Below, one piece after another: positions 37,099 to 46,398 of a stretch of 64,000 bases of DNA (position 1 is the first letter of the stretch; each line of letters starts with the position of its first letter). The stretch lies in assembly GCA_012103315.1 (NCBI GenBank), contig WLWZ01000003.1:62001-126000 (forward strand), written 5' to 3'. The position numbers were made by a program, and so were the translations under genes. The stretch is from Alphaproteobacteria bacterium (GTDB lineage: Bacteria; Pseudomonadota; Alphaproteobacteria; MPNO01; UBA2964). Under the pieces are notes generated by a model. It did not search any database, was not told the DNA's origin, and was given only the letters and a program-made list of their open reading frames with translations.

Positions 37099-40000
37099 AG
37101 CAGGTCAAACACACCAGGAATGAGATCTTCCAAACGCGGTTTCTTACGCTGTTGTTGTTGCTGCTGATTGTCGACAGGGGCAGATTGCGTGTTCGGGCGA
37201 CGCTGTCCCGGAAAGACCTTTCGGATCAGTGATCCAACACCACGTTGCAACAAGAACGATTGCAGATCCTTAAAGTCGAAAAACCGCCGTGGATTATCAA
37301 TGGGCCCAACAGCACGCATTTTAAAAGCGGGGGCTTTGGGATGTTCGATCAAACGAAACTGGCTGCCAAAATCCATATGCCATTTAGGTAGATTGGCGTA
37401 TCCCGTGGCTCGGCCTTCGGCAGCGTCAGCCCTGAGCAATACGTCATTTGATTGCGCGATCCCTTTATTGATTTTAAAAGTCGCGTCCAATGTTGAAAAG
37501 CGTGACTGACCGCCCTGCATCGATGACAAAAAGAGCGACAGGATATCGATGACACCATCAATGTTTTTCAAACGATCACTCACGGCCTTCAGATCAAAGC
37601 CCGAAATGATTCCATTTCGGGAAGAGAGTTTCCCGGCGCCATTTAGATTACGCACCAATGCCAAGGGGCTACTGCCGGCGCCCCTGATACTCAGATCAAA
37701 ATCAGTGATGCCCCCTTTGATATCGAACGTACCGGTCTGAAACAGCGCTTTGCCGACATTCGCTTTCGAAATTACCACCCGTCCATCCATTCTAGGCGTG
37801 CGCCGCGCGTCAAAATTACCGTTCAATAAAAACGTCCCATCAAACATCTTGCCGGCAATCTTCTTGATCGTGAGAAGTTTGTTTGCAAGCGTCGCATTGA
37901 TCGTCGGGGTATCCACCTTAAATTGACGATAGAGCAATGATTTAGCGGCGATGGAAATATCCGCGTCGAGCAAGCCAAGAGGTCCCGTATCAATACGTTT
38001 CGAAGAATAGTGAGATTGCGATTCCACAGAACGTGACCGACGAATTCTCGCACTACGGCGTTGCGACGGAGTTCCGCGCCCCGCTTTGCTACGTACGGGC
38101 GAAACAGAACTACGTGTTCGTTTCGGCGGCAAGAATGGATTTAGGTCAAGCCGTTTTGCATTCAAAACCGCAGTCAATTTTGGACGTGCTTTTCTGGTAT
38201 CAAGATTCCCAGTTCCGCTGAGCACCATTGCGCCTGCGCCAATAGAGAAATTACCGAGGCTGTAATTTTGATTTTGGCCGCTTAGTTCTGCTTTGATTGC
38301 AAGAGGCCCTAATGCTCCGCCAGCTGGTCGGTACTCTGGTACAAAGTGCCGAACGAAACTTCGGACCGAGGGATGCGATGCCGTGACATTCAATGCAAAA
38401 GCAGGGGTACCGATAAGACCCCGAGCCGTCCCTATCGCCGCAAGTTTCCCGCCTGCTGCCGTGAGTTTTAAATTCGCAGCCAACTTGGACAAATCGCCAT
38501 TAACCCCCAAATTCAAGCCAAAGGGGCCAAGTTGTCGTGCTACGGGGTCTCCACCAAACATTCGCAGCAATTGCGAAAATTTTCGGTGTTTCACAGTAAC
38601 TGTGGCATTGATTTTTGGTTTCGTCTCAAAGTTTGAAATCGTTCCTTTCAAAGACGAACTCGCCCCAGCTGCGGCGAACGACATATCCAAATCTACCCGA
38701 TCCGCCCCCGCATCCGCTTTGCCGCGCAACCGTAGCGCCCCCAGTTTTTTGGCGTTTGGCGGGGGCGTGATGCCCGCTAACCGCAATGGCCCAGAAATAT
38801 CGCGTGCGTCTGCGGAAACTGTTCCGCTAAAGGTTGGTAGCCCGGCAAGATTGCTGACCCTTCCTGCTATGGATGCGCGCATGCCACCTACATTGCGCAC
38901 CGATGCGTTTTTAATTTTCAAAACGCCAGCCGCAAGCGTGCCCTCAAACCGCAACCCGCGAACAGGAGTCTTCTTTACAATCAAACGATCCATTTGCATG
39001 TTTACGTTAGCGTCAAAATTCGTCAGCGCTGCCAACGGAGCGGAAGTGCCTGCCCCTTTCTTATCAACCTTCTTCACGCCTGATCTCTTCACCGAAGGTT
39101 TCGACGCCGAGGTAGATTTCTGGGCCTGTTTTGCTATTCGGTTTGTTGGCAATTGATAAGCGTCGACGTCGAAATTATCGATGCGAATACTCGCACCAAA
39201 AGCCAGCCGCTTCCGTAGAGCCAGGGTTACTGCGCCATCGATATTCGTCGTATCTATTCCGACTTTTGCATTTAAAACTTGCAGCTGCTGATCATCACCG
39301 CGGATTGATGCAGAAAGCGAAAACTTACGGAGTCGATCTTGAGGAACAGCAGCGACATCAGTCCCCAGCCACGTTAAAAGCGCTCGCAAATTATCAGCCC
39401 GCGCCGCGATCGTTGCCTGATAGTTTGCTCTTCCCTTATATGAAGACAAAACACCAGTCACATTCGATTCACCGCCGCCGGGCAATAAAATCTTTGCTTT
39501 CGTCACCTGTAGAGAATTTTTTGCAAGACGCGCCGAAAGCTCGACGCCCCGTATGTTGCGTTTGTTATAGGTGATTGCGTCAATTGTCAGGTCAGCGAAC
39601 CCATCCAAATCCGGCAACACAAATACCGAGCCCGTTTGTGGTGATTTCGCCTTTTTCAGAGAACTGGGAGTACTGGTTTTTATAGAATTACCTGACGTAC
39701 CGGTCTTCTTTTTAGAGACCCCTTTTTCTTTTACCCTAGGCTTTAAAAGGGAATCGAGATCAATCCGGGTCACCGCTAATTTGCCGGTTATTTTAGGTCG
39801 CTTGTCAAAAGCAATATCTACATTTCCAGCCGCTCGCGTTCCTCCCACCTCGATATCAATACCGGATATTGCCCCACCTTTCTCAGACCCTTTCATATTA
39901 GCTCTCAACAGGAAGGGGTGCTGTAAAGCATCTGGGAGATCCGTGCCTCCAGAAAAAGACATGATCGCTCCCCGCAAATCCTTACCGCGCAGGTTGATTT

Positions 40001-40766
40001 TGCCGGTAAATCGCGGCGATGCCCCAATCGCAACTACACTGCCATTGATTTGAGCTTGAACACCCGTCTTGGGCAGCTCAATCGCCAACGAAATAGGAGC
40101 CGCTGTTGTCGGTTTAAGTTCTCCGATAGCCGCCTCGATATTAGCTTTCAGATTCCTAACGGTCATGTTCCCGCGGAGATCAAAAGGCCCATTGAGTGAA
40201 CCAGCACTCAATCGCCACGATACGTTTTCCAATCGTTCCTCTGTTCCGGCCGCAGTATCTCGCCATAGAATGGCGCCATTTTGAATACGAACATTGTCCA
40301 GCTGCACAGCCGTCGCGGTATGCGAGGCTCTGGCAACATTGCTCAGCTGCAACTTTTTATCAGCAGATTTTTTTCCAGACGGCGCGAACTCCCAATTCGC
40401 GCGACCATCGGCAAGACGTTCCAGCAAAATCATTGGCTTAATTAGCAAGACTGAGGCGACCTCAATCCGTCCCTGCAACATTGGCAAAACCCGGATTTGA
40501 ATATCCAGAGCGTCTAACTTAATCATGTCGGGCAAGGATCCGCCTTTTACATTGGCAAATCGAACATTTTTCACGCGCAAACGTGGTGCAGGAAGGATCG
40601 TGAGATCAAGGTCACCAACAATCGTAAGATTTCGTCCAGTTGCCTGTCTTACCTGTTGTTGGATCTCACTTTTATAGCTGTTCCAGTCGACAAAACTTGG
40701 CACGACAATAGCCGCGCCAATGACCAAGACGACCAACATACCTATGCCGATTAAAAATTTGCGCAT
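37086..40766 (-). CDS. AsmA family outer-membrane assembly/lipid transport-like protein
   Basis: A large envelope protein of 1226 residues. One N-terminal membrane segment (about 5-25, FLIGIGMLVVLVIGAAIVV) is followed by the AsmA start motif VDWNSYKSEIQQQVRQATGR and GDLDLTILPAPRLRVKNV. Long stretches of beta repeats follow, and the C-terminal AsmA-like region contains LNGAGKLSSRNGIISGFDL. Family members bridge the periplasm and are linked to lipid transport and outer-membrane integrity. Two Ser/Lys-rich low-complexity linkers (about 340-375 and 575-595) and a short Gln run near the C terminus stand out. It is a monocistronic minus-strand gene. Confidence 0.9.
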   Translation of the reverse strand: MRKFLIGIGMLVVLVIGAAIVVPSFVDWNSYKSEIQQQVRQATGRNLTIVGDLDLTILPAPRLRVKNVRFANVKGGSLPDMIKLDALDIQIRVLPMLQGRIEVASVLLIKPMILLERLADGRANWEFAPSGKKSADKKLQLSNVARASHTATAVQLDNVRIQNGAILWRDTAAGTEERLENVSWRLSAGSLNGPFDLRGNMTVRNLKANIEAAIGELKPTTAAPISLAIELPKTGVQAQINGSVVAIGASPRFTGKINLRGKDLRGAIMSFSGGTDLPDALQHPFLLRANMKGSEKGGAISGIDIEVGGTRAAGNVDIAFDKRPKITGKLAVTRIDLDSLLKPRVKEKGVSKKKTGTSGNSIKTSTPSSLKKAKSPQTGSVFVLPDLDGFADLTIDAITYNKRNIRGVELSARLAKNSLQVTKAKILLPGGGESNVTGVLSSYKGRANYQATIAARADNLRALLTWLGTDVAAVPQDRLRKFSLSASIRGDDQQLQVLNAKVGIDTTNIDGAVTLALRKRLAFGASIRIDNFDVDAYQLPTNRIAKQAQKSTSASKPSVKRSGVKKVDKKGAGTSAPLAALTNFDANVNMQMDRLIVKKTPVRGLRFEGTLAAGVLKIKNASVRNVGGMRASIAGRVSNLAGLPTFSGTVSADARDISGPLRLAGITPPPNAKKLGALRLRGKADAGADRVDLDMSFAAAGASSSLKGTISNFETKPKINATVTVKHRKFSQLLRMFGGDPVARQLGPFGLNLGVNGDLSKLAANLKLTAAGGKLAAIGTARGLIGTPAFALNVTASHPSVRSFVRHFVPEYRPAGGALGPLAIKAELSGQNQNYSLGNFSIGAGAMVLSGTGNLDTRKARPKLTAVLNAKRLDLNPFLPPKRTRSSVSPVRSKAGRGTPSQRRSARIRRSRSVESQSHYSSKRIDTGPLGLLDADISIAAKSLLYRQFKVDTPTINATLANKLLTIKKIAGKMFDGTFLLNGNFDARRTPRMDGRVVISKANVGKALFQTGTFDIKGGITDFDLSIRGAGSSPLALVRNLNGAGKLSSRNGIISGFDLKAVSDRLKNIDGVIDILSLFLSSMQGGQSRFSTLDATFKINKGIAQSNDVLLRADAAEGRATGYANLPKWHMDFGSQFRLIEHPKAPAFKMRAVGPIDNPRRFFDFKDLQSFLLQRGVGSLIRKVFPGQRRPNTQSAPVDNQQQQQQRKKPRLEDLIPGVFDLLNRR

Positions 40767-40875
40767 TGCTCAAATTACTACTGTGGACCGGTTATTCTGA
40801 CTTAATCAGTTCCGGTTCAGATCGCAAGCGCGAACAAAGTTGAAAACATGCAATCTCAATACATAAAGGGAGTAT

Positions 40876-42249
40876 TTAATCGCTCGATTGTAATATTTTA
40901 CCAGGATTCATGAGGTTCAACGGATCAAGTGCCTGTTTCAGGGTCCGCATGACCGCCAACGCCTCGCCAAACTCTAATTCCAGGCAGTGTTGTTTGCCGA
41001 TCCCGACACCATGTTCGCCAGTACAGGTCCCGTCCATTGCAATAGCGCGGCTTACCATACGATCATTAATTTTTTGAGCTTCCGCAAATTCCTGAGGTCG
41101 GTCTGGGTCCAGCAAAAAAATGACGTGAAAATTTCCATCACCAACATGCCCCACCATCGTTGCCATCAAGGATGAGGCTTCGATATCAGATCGTGTTTCT
41201 TCAATGCACTCGGCCAATCCGGATATGGGCACACAAACATCAGTCGACCACGCTTTGGCACCTGGCTTAAGTGCAAGGGCGGCATAAAGAGCATCATGGC
41301 GGGCCTGCCATAGTTTATTACGGTCTTCAGTCTTATCAGCCCAGCGGAAGTTTCCACCACCAAAATCAGCGGCGATCTCCTGAACGGTTGTCGCTTGTTC
41401 TTGAACACTCACTGCCGATCCATGAAACTCAAAGAACAATGTCGGAACCGGGTCATAGTCGAGTGAGGAATATTGAATGCAAGCCTGCATCTGAGCAGCA
41501 TCCAATAGCTCTACTCGCGCAACAGGAATACCCGACTGTATCGTCAGCATGCAGCACCTGACTGCGTCCTCGATGGACGGAAATCCACAAACCGCTGCTG
41601 AAATTGCTTCGGGAACACCATATAGGCGCACGGTCACTTCTGTAATGACACCAAGCGTCCCTTCCGCGCCAACGAACATCCGGGTTAGATCATACCCGGC
41701 AGCAGATTTTCGGGCCCGTCTGCCCGATTGAATTAACCGGCCATCCGCCAGAACGGCTTTTACATTCAACACATTCTCGCGCATCGTACCGTACCGGACA
41801 GCGTTGGTTCCTGAAGCCCGTGTCGATGCCATACCGCCAAGCGTTGCATCTGCGCCGGGATCGATTGGAAAAAACAATCCTGTATCTCGGAGATGGCCAT
41901 TCAGCTGCTTTCGCGTTACGCCCGCTTCAACCGTCACATCGAGATCATCGGCATTGACCTGAATGATCTGGTTCATTCCAGTCATGTCGATGCAAACACC
42001 ACCTCGGATGGCCCCGATACCGCCTTCAAGAGACGTACCCGCCCCGAAAGGAATGATCGGCACGCGATCTTCAGCGCACAGCCGTACGATTGTTGAGACT
42101 TCCTCGCTGCTGTCAGGAAACACAACAATATCTGGGGGTGCCGTTGGGTGGTGTGACTCGTCCTTGCCATGATGTGCGCGAACCGCATCAGCAACCGAAA
42201 CACGGTCACCTAAAAGCGTTCGTAATTCCTGAAGCAAAGAGTCAGACAC
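40876..42249 (-). CDS. FAD-linked oxidase (GlcD / D-lactate dehydrogenase type)
   Basis: A 457-residue flavoprotein of the FAD_binding_4 / FAD-oxidase C type. The FAD site is PIIPFGAGTSLEGGIGAIRGG and DPGADATLGGMASTRASGTN. The C-terminal domain has GHVGDGNFHVIFLLDP and the end motif CTGEHGVGIGKQHCLELEFG. Such enzymes oxidise 2-hydroxy acids such as D-lactate or glycolate; the substrate is not clear. It is the last gene of the minus-strand operon with the dioxygenase, 3 bases after the MBL gene. Confidence 0.9.
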   Translation of the reverse strand: MSDSLLQELRTLLGDRVSVADAVRAHHGKDESHHPTAPPDIVVFPDSSEEVSTIVRLCAEDRVPIIPFGAGTSLEGGIGAIRGGVCIDMTGMNQIIQVNADDLDVTVEAGVTRKQLNGHLRDTGLFFPIDPGADATLGGMASTRASGTNAVRYGTMRENVLNVKAVLADGRLIQSGRRARKSAAGYDLTRMFVGAEGTLGVITEVTVRLYGVPEAISAAVCGFPSIEDAVRCCMLTIQSGIPVARVELLDAAQMQACIQYSSLDYDPVPTLFFEFHGSAVSVQEQATTVQEIAADFGGGNFRWADKTEDRNKLWQARHDALYAALALKPGAKAWSTDVCVPISGLAECIEETRSDIEASSLMATMVGHVGDGNFHVIFLLDPDRPQEFAEAQKINDRMVSRAIAMDGTCTGEHGVGIGKQHCLELEFGEALAVMRTLKQALDPLNLMNPGKILQSSD

Positions 42250-42252
42250 AGC

Positions 42253-43137
42253 TTAGTCGTCAGCCAGTTGATATTTGCAGCGCGCACCGTTATCTACGAT
42301 TCGTCCCATCGTTGGGCTGGCGAAATGAGCCGGCAGTAGAAGCGTATCGGTGTCAGCGTGCTTCTGCACAAAATCAGTTCGGCTAGCACGGGACATTTCC
42401 GCATCAACGCAAAAACGACTGTTCCATTCTGGATACGCAATCTGAATAGGGTGGTGTAAAATGTCGCCCGACATAACAACGTGTTGATCATTGGCCTTCA
42501 GATCGATGCAGACATGGCCCGGTGAGTGGCCGTGTGTCGGATCCAACGTAAACCGATCATCTATCGAGAAATCGGAATCAACGAGGGCTACCTGACCAGC
42601 CGCCATGACGGGCAAAACAGAATCAACAAAACACCCATCTTGTGAACCTTGACCGCCGCTTTCTTTGCCAACATTTCCCCAATGTTCATATTCGTTTTTG
42701 TGAAACACATATTTGGCATTTGGAAACGTCGGTACCCAGTGACCATTCTCGAGTCGTGTATTCCAACCGACATGATCGGCGTGGAGATGCGTGCATAACA
42801 CGTAATCTACTTCTTCCGGATGGACACCTGCGGCAATAAGCTGGTCCAACCATGTCGACTCTAGATGATGCCAGGCAGGAGACGACGGGCGCTCTTTTTC
42901 TGCACCGACGCAGGCGTCAACCAGGACCGTATGATGCGGCGTCCTGACCACGTAACTTTGGATGGCCCGAAAATAGGTATTCGCGGCGACATCCCAAAAA
43001 TGCGGGAGGAGCCAATCCATCTCGCCTTCAAAACCTTCCATGGTTGCGTCAGGAAAGAAAACGTTTGGAGCATAGCCAGGCCCTTCTACTTCGATCAGGC
43101 GATCTATCGTGACATCACCAAAGGTTGCTTGTCTCAT
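42253..43137 (-). CDS. Metallo-beta-lactamase fold hydrolase
   Basis: A 294-residue MBL-fold protein with the zinc motif CTHLHADHVGWNTRLENG, a later His in TLDPTHGHSPGHVCID, the Asp in VMSGDILHHPIQ and a final His in LLLPAHFASP. The start is MRQATFGDVTIDRLIEVEG. Similar proteins are lactonases or general hydrolases. The operon context suggests small-molecule catabolism. Confidence 0.88.
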   Translation of the reverse strand: MRQATFGDVTIDRLIEVEGPGYAPNVFFPDATMEGFEGEMDWLLPHFWDVAANTYFRAIQSYVVRTPHHTVLVDACVGAEKERPSSPAWHHLESTWLDQLIAAGVHPEEVDYVLCTHLHADHVGWNTRLENGHWVPTFPNAKYVFHKNEYEHWGNVGKESGGQGSQDGCFVDSVLPVMAAGQVALVDSDFSIDDRFTLDPTHGHSPGHVCIDLKANDQHVVMSGDILHHPIQIAYPEWNSRFCVDAEMSRASRTDFVQKHADTDTLLLPAHFASPTMGRIVDNGARCKYQLADD

Positions 43138-43158
43138 TCTTGTCCCCTTGAGCCGCAG

Positions 43159-43563
43159 CTAATCGAACATTGCGATGCAATCAATCTCTACATTCACACC
43201 AGCCCGGTGTGGCCTGCCACCGACACAAGTCCGGGTTACCTTTTCTCCCTGCATGTATTCGGTGAAGGCAATATTAAATTGCTGGAAGTCAGCTTCATCG
43301 CGCAAACAAACACGCATATTGACGACGTTGGCGAATGTCGCACCAGCCGCACTGAGCACACCTTCAAGATTTTTAAGGGTTTGGCGGGTTTGCTCCTGAA
43401 TATCGTCGGAGACAACTTCCCGTGTTTCAGGATCAAGCGCCGCCTGTCCGGACAGGAACAACATATTGCCCCAACGAATACCCTGCGCCAGCGGCGACGG
43501 CGTGGATTTATCTGTAAAGCCAGTAGTTGGCGTGGTCGCGGATGTAATAATTTCTTTAGGCAT
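43159..43563 (-). CDS. RidA family protein, possible 2-aminomuconate deaminase
   Basis: A 134-residue RidA fold protein with IRWGNMLFLSGQAALDPETR, NLEGVLSAAGATFANVVNMR and TRTCVGGRPHRAGVNVEIDC; the Arg in TRTCVG matches the active-site Arg of RidA. Bacterial 2-aminomuconate deaminases belong to this family and act after 3-hydroxyanthranilate cleavage, and the dioxygenase gene is next to this one. This makes that role possible, but sequence alone does not tell it from general imine deaminases. Confidence 0.82.
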   Translation of the reverse strand: MPKEIITSATTPTTGFTDKSTPSPLAQGIRWGNMLFLSGQAALDPETREVVSDDIQEQTRQTLKNLEGVLSAAGATFANVVNMRVCLRDEADFQQFNIAFTEYMQGEKVTRTCVGGRPHRAGVNVEIDCIAMFD

Positions 43564-43574
43564 CGTTCCTCGAC

Positions 43575-44096
43575 CTAATCATTTTCAAACGGGTTGGGCA
43601 TGACGTGCCCGCAGCTATCGCATGTGCGCCGTTCTTCAGACCCGAAAAAATTTTGGTAGGCTGCAGAAACCGGATCGCTTCGATAGTCACTGACAACAAA
43701 CTGCTCTTCATGCAAAAGGTGATCGCACTCAGGACAGAACCACTGGAATCGGTCAATTTCTCCTTCTCGGCGCTGACGTTCAATAACCAACAAAAAGGCA
43801 TCTGGTGGAAAACGGGGCGAATGCGGAACACCGGCAGCCGTATAGATGCAACAGCCTTCCTTTAGAACGGTAATTTCTTCTTTACCTTCTGGTGTACGGT
43901 AGTGAAGGTTCATCTCGCCCTTTATCATGTACATGAGCTCATCAGCAGGATCGATATGAAACTCACTGCGATATTCACGCCCGCGCGCGACGGAGGCTAA
44001 AGACTCCGGCTGCTGCCAGAGCACCTTCACCCGATTACCGGTTTCGACAAGCTCGGTGGCGATTGCATTTAAATCCCCGATTGGCATTGGCAGCAT
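43575..44096 (-). CDS. nbaC: 3-Hydroxyanthranilate 3,4-dioxygenase
   Basis: Iron cupin enzyme that opens the ring of 3-hydroxyanthranilate. The 173 residues carry the iron ligands His 47, Glu 53 and His 92 (EFHIDPADELMYMIKGEM, GVPHSPRF), the substrate-binding VIERQRREGE, and a C-terminal rubredoxin-like metal site of two CxxC pairs (Cys 121/124 and 159/162), as in the Cupriavidus enzyme. It lies in a five-gene minus-strand operon. Upstream kynurenine genes and the later decarboxylase and dehydrogenase are not in the window. Confidence 0.92.
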   Translation of the reverse strand: MLPMPIGDLNAIATELVETGNRVKVLWQQPESLASVARGREYRSEFHIDPADELMYMIKGEMNLHYRTPEGKEEITVLKEGCCIYTAAGVPHSPRFPPDAFLLVIERQRREGEIDRFQWFCPECDHLLHEEQFVVSDYRSDPVSAAYQNFFGSEERRTCDSCGHVMPNPFEND

Positions 44097-44123
44097 TTTC
44101 TATTTCCCTATTATTCGCTACGA

Positions 44124-44912
44124 TTATATCCGTGTAGACTCCGAAGTGATATCCGCAACAAACATATGCCCCGGGGCATGGGTAATGGCTAATGGTGGCT
44201 TCGCATTGACGATGGCTTCTTGTGGCGTCACGCCACAAGGCCAGAAAACCGGCACCTGCCCCTTTGTCATTGTTACTGGCTGACCGAATTCTGGTCTCGC
44301 AACATCCTTTATGCCAAGCGCGGCCGGATCGCCTATATGAATGGGGGCACCATGCGCCATCGGGTAGTGTTTCGTGACGTCCACCGCGCGATCAGCTTCA
44401 TCTGGTGTAAATGGTCGCATGGATACGACCATCGTTCCGTTAAACCGGCCCGCTGGCGCGCAGGGCACAGTTGTCCGGTACATCGGCACAAATCCCGTTT
44501 CAGCAATATGCGGCAAGAGCAGCCCCTCCTTCATCAAAGCATCCTCAGCGACAAACGAGCAGCCCAACAAAAATGTCACGAGATCGTCACACCACAGTTC
44601 TGAAATGTCCGTAGCGTCAGCTATGGCTTTCCCTTCTCGAAAAACACGATAACGGGGCAAGTCAGTTCGAACATCTGCCAGTGGCGCAATCTGCTCAGGC
44701 TCAAATCCACCGGGAGTCAAAACTTCTAGCACCGGACAGGGCTGCGGATTTTTGTCACAAAACTGCTGAAACTCATCTGCATAATCGGAAGGCAAGATAA
44801 CCATATTCGCCTGAACAAATCCGGGGGCATGACCAGACGTAGGGCCATCAAATGATCCGTCACGGCAGCCTGACCGTAATTTATTGGGGGTAAGAGGCAT
44901 AAATTCAGACAT
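44124..44912 (-). CDS. Putative hydro-lyase, DUF1445/UPF0317 (D-glutamate cyclase-like)
   Basis: A 262-residue protein with the family signature SGHAPGFVQANMVILPSDYA near the N terminus, LWCDDLVTFLLGCSFVAEDAL in the middle, and PVFWPCGVTPQEA followed by ITHAPGHMFVADI at the end. Members are annotated as hydro-lyases by relation to mammalian D-glutamate cyclase; the reaction here is unknown. It is the first gene of the operon with the dioxygenase. Its promoter should lie in the 135-base gap shared with the divergent gene at 45048. Confidence 0.87.
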   Translation of the reverse strand: MSEFMPLTPNKLRSGCRDGSFDGPTSGHAPGFVQANMVILPSDYADEFQQFCDKNPQPCPVLEVLTPGGFEPEQIAPLADVRTDLPRYRVFREGKAIADATDISELWCDDLVTFLLGCSFVAEDALMKEGLLLPHIAETGFVPMYRTTVPCAPAGRFNGTMVVSMRPFTPDEADRAVDVTKHYPMAHGAPIHIGDPAALGIKDVARPEFGQPVTMTKGQVPVFWPCGVTPQEAIVNAKPPLAITHAPGHMFVADITSESTRI

Positions 44913-45010
44913 TGAGCTTTAGGCTTACCGTAAAGAACGAATAACCGGAACCATCTCGTTTGAAATATGATTTTGCTATCGTTAACGTTTTTCACACGAC
45001 TACCCGTAAA

Positions 45011-45042
45011 AATTGTCTCCCCGAAGAACAATTGAGACAATT
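45011..45042. promoter_or_regulatory. Perfect inverted repeat in the divergent promoter region
   Basis: AATTGTCTC (45011-45019) and GAGACAATT (45034-45042) are perfect 9-bp arms with a 14-base spacer. It ends 5 bases before the plus-strand start at 45048 and lies 99-130 bases upstream of the minus-strand catabolic operon. The palindrome CGTTAACG lies at 44980-44987. An operator for either gene, or a hairpin covering the 45048 start, is possible. Confidence 0.45.
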
Positions 45043-45047
45043 CATAG

Positions 45048-45572
45048 ATGGTCAGCGCGGCACCCCTAGCCTGTGAGCCAAAACTAGCGCCCGACAATCC
45101 GGACGTCACCAATCTGCGTGCGCGTTTATCCGGTACCAACATTAACGAGAAAACCCTACTCGCAACGGACTATCTCAACCATTTCAATGAACTTGTCATG
45201 GTGCTTGATTTAATACCGGATATGCCAGACTGCCTCGAAGACGCTCGCGCCTGGTTACCCAAAAGCTATGAAGAGCACTTCGCAGATAGTCAGTTTTCTG
45301 ACGCTTCGCTAGCAATCGAGGCATATGGGGTTGCGCCGCCCGAATACAAAGTGCCGTTTGAAACGACGGTTGAACGCCTAAATCGTTATATACCAAGGTT
45401 TCTCGACCGTATTGAGGACGCCATAAAAAGTGGCGATACAGAATTTTTAACCCACGAAACATCGACGGCCTCGCAAACACTGCAAAAATTGATGGATGTC
45501 GTCAGCGCCCTCATCAATGGCGAACGACCGACGATGGATCAAGAATCTGTCGACGCGCTCCTGGAAATCTAG
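45048..45572 (+). CDS. Hypothetical protein
   Basis: A 174-residue acidic, mostly helical protein that I do not recognise. It has no signal peptide, membrane segment or cysteine-rich motif. Visible segments are DYLNHFNELVMVLDLIPDMP, ARAWLPKSYEEHFADSQFSD and VERLNRYIPRFLDRIEDAI. The start is uncertain: no good ribosome site precedes the ATG and a perfect inverted repeat sits directly before it. The codon pattern and length without a stop favour a real gene. Confidence 0.7.
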   Translation: MVSAAPLACEPKLAPDNPDVTNLRARLSGTNINEKTLLATDYLNHFNELVMVLDLIPDMPDCLEDARAWLPKSYEEHFADSQFSDASLAIEAYGVAPPEYKVPFETTVERLNRYIPRFLDRIEDAIKSGDTEFLTHETSTASQTLQKLMDVVSALINGERPTMDQESVDALLEI

Positions 45573-45643
45573 TCGGTCAAATTTTTGCCATCTACCGGTT
45601 GTTTATTGTTGTACCGTGCCAGCAGTGATAACGTCTTACCCCT

Positions 45644-46387
45644 ATGAAATGGGTTCGCAGAGTCACCAGTCTTTTACTAATTTTAATGCTTGGTCCCGTC
45701 GCAGTAGCGACCGGGGGAGACGAAAACGTGGCTGGTGATTGGCGAACTGCAACCCGTCAGAGTAGCGGCCTCGCTCCCAAAGTTGATACAACGCCGGAAG
45801 CCGTCGTACAGGTATATGCAGCGCGCGCCTTTTCATGGCGCGGTGCCTTTGCTGTCCACACTTGGATATCCGTCAAACCTGAAAATGCGAAAGAGTACAC
45901 GGTTTACGAAGTGATGGGCTGGTACGCCTTTGGTGGCGGCAGTGCCCTACAAATTCACAACGATGAAACAGATCGATATTGGTTTGGTGCTCGGCCAGAA
46001 CTCTTGACGGACTTACGAGGCGCAAAAGCAGCCAAAGCAATCAAGGATATTAGGATAGCGGTCAAAGCCTACCCTTATGCGGGTACCTATACGACGTGGC
46101 CAGGTCCTAACAGCAATACCTTTACGGCTTTTGTGACGCGACGCGTTCCCGAACTTTCCGTCGATTTACCACCGACAGCAATCGGCAAAGACTACTTACC
46201 GGGTGGTTCAATTTTCGGCAAAGCGCCAAGCGGCGGCGGCGCGCAATTTTCAATTTTTGGTGCTCTTGGCATCCTGGTATCGAAAGACGAGGGAATCGAA
46301 TTCAATATTCTCGGTCTCTCATTCGGTATCGACCCTGGCGATTTGGCGATCCGACTACCTGGCGTCGGCAAGATCGGATTACGGTAA
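45644..46387 (+). CDS. DUF3750 family exported protein
   Basis: A 247-residue protein with an N-terminal signal or anchor (WVRRVTSLLLILMLGPVAVA). The DUF3750 pattern follows: VQVYAARAFSWRGAFAVHTW, then YEVMGWYAFGGGSALQIHND, YAGTYTTWPGPNSNTFTAF and LPPTAIGKDYLPGG. Function unknown; the His and Cys-free TWPGPNSNTF segment is the most conserved in this family. It is 11 bases ahead of the DjlA-like gene. Confidence 0.83.
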   Translation: MKWVRRVTSLLLILMLGPVAVATGGDENVAGDWRTATRQSSGLAPKVDTTPEAVVQVYAARAFSWRGAFAVHTWISVKPENAKEYTVYEVMGWYAFGGGSALQIHNDETDRYWFGARPELLTDLRGAKAAKAIKDIRIAVKAYPYAGTYTTWPGPNSNTFTAFVTRRVPELSVDLPPTAIGKDYLPGGSIFGKAPSGGGAQFSIFGALGILVSKDEGIEFNILGLSFGIDPGDLAIRLPGVGKIGLR

Positions 46388-46398
46388 GCGGCAAGAAA

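Noticed and set aside
37140..37170. Gln run near the C terminus of the AsmA-like protein as a functional repeat
   Set aside because: Only about six residues; common low-complexity sequence.
38293..39156. Plus-strand reading frame of 287 codons opposite the asmA-like gene
   Set aside because: Low-complexity shadow frame; the minus strand has an intact AsmA-family protein.
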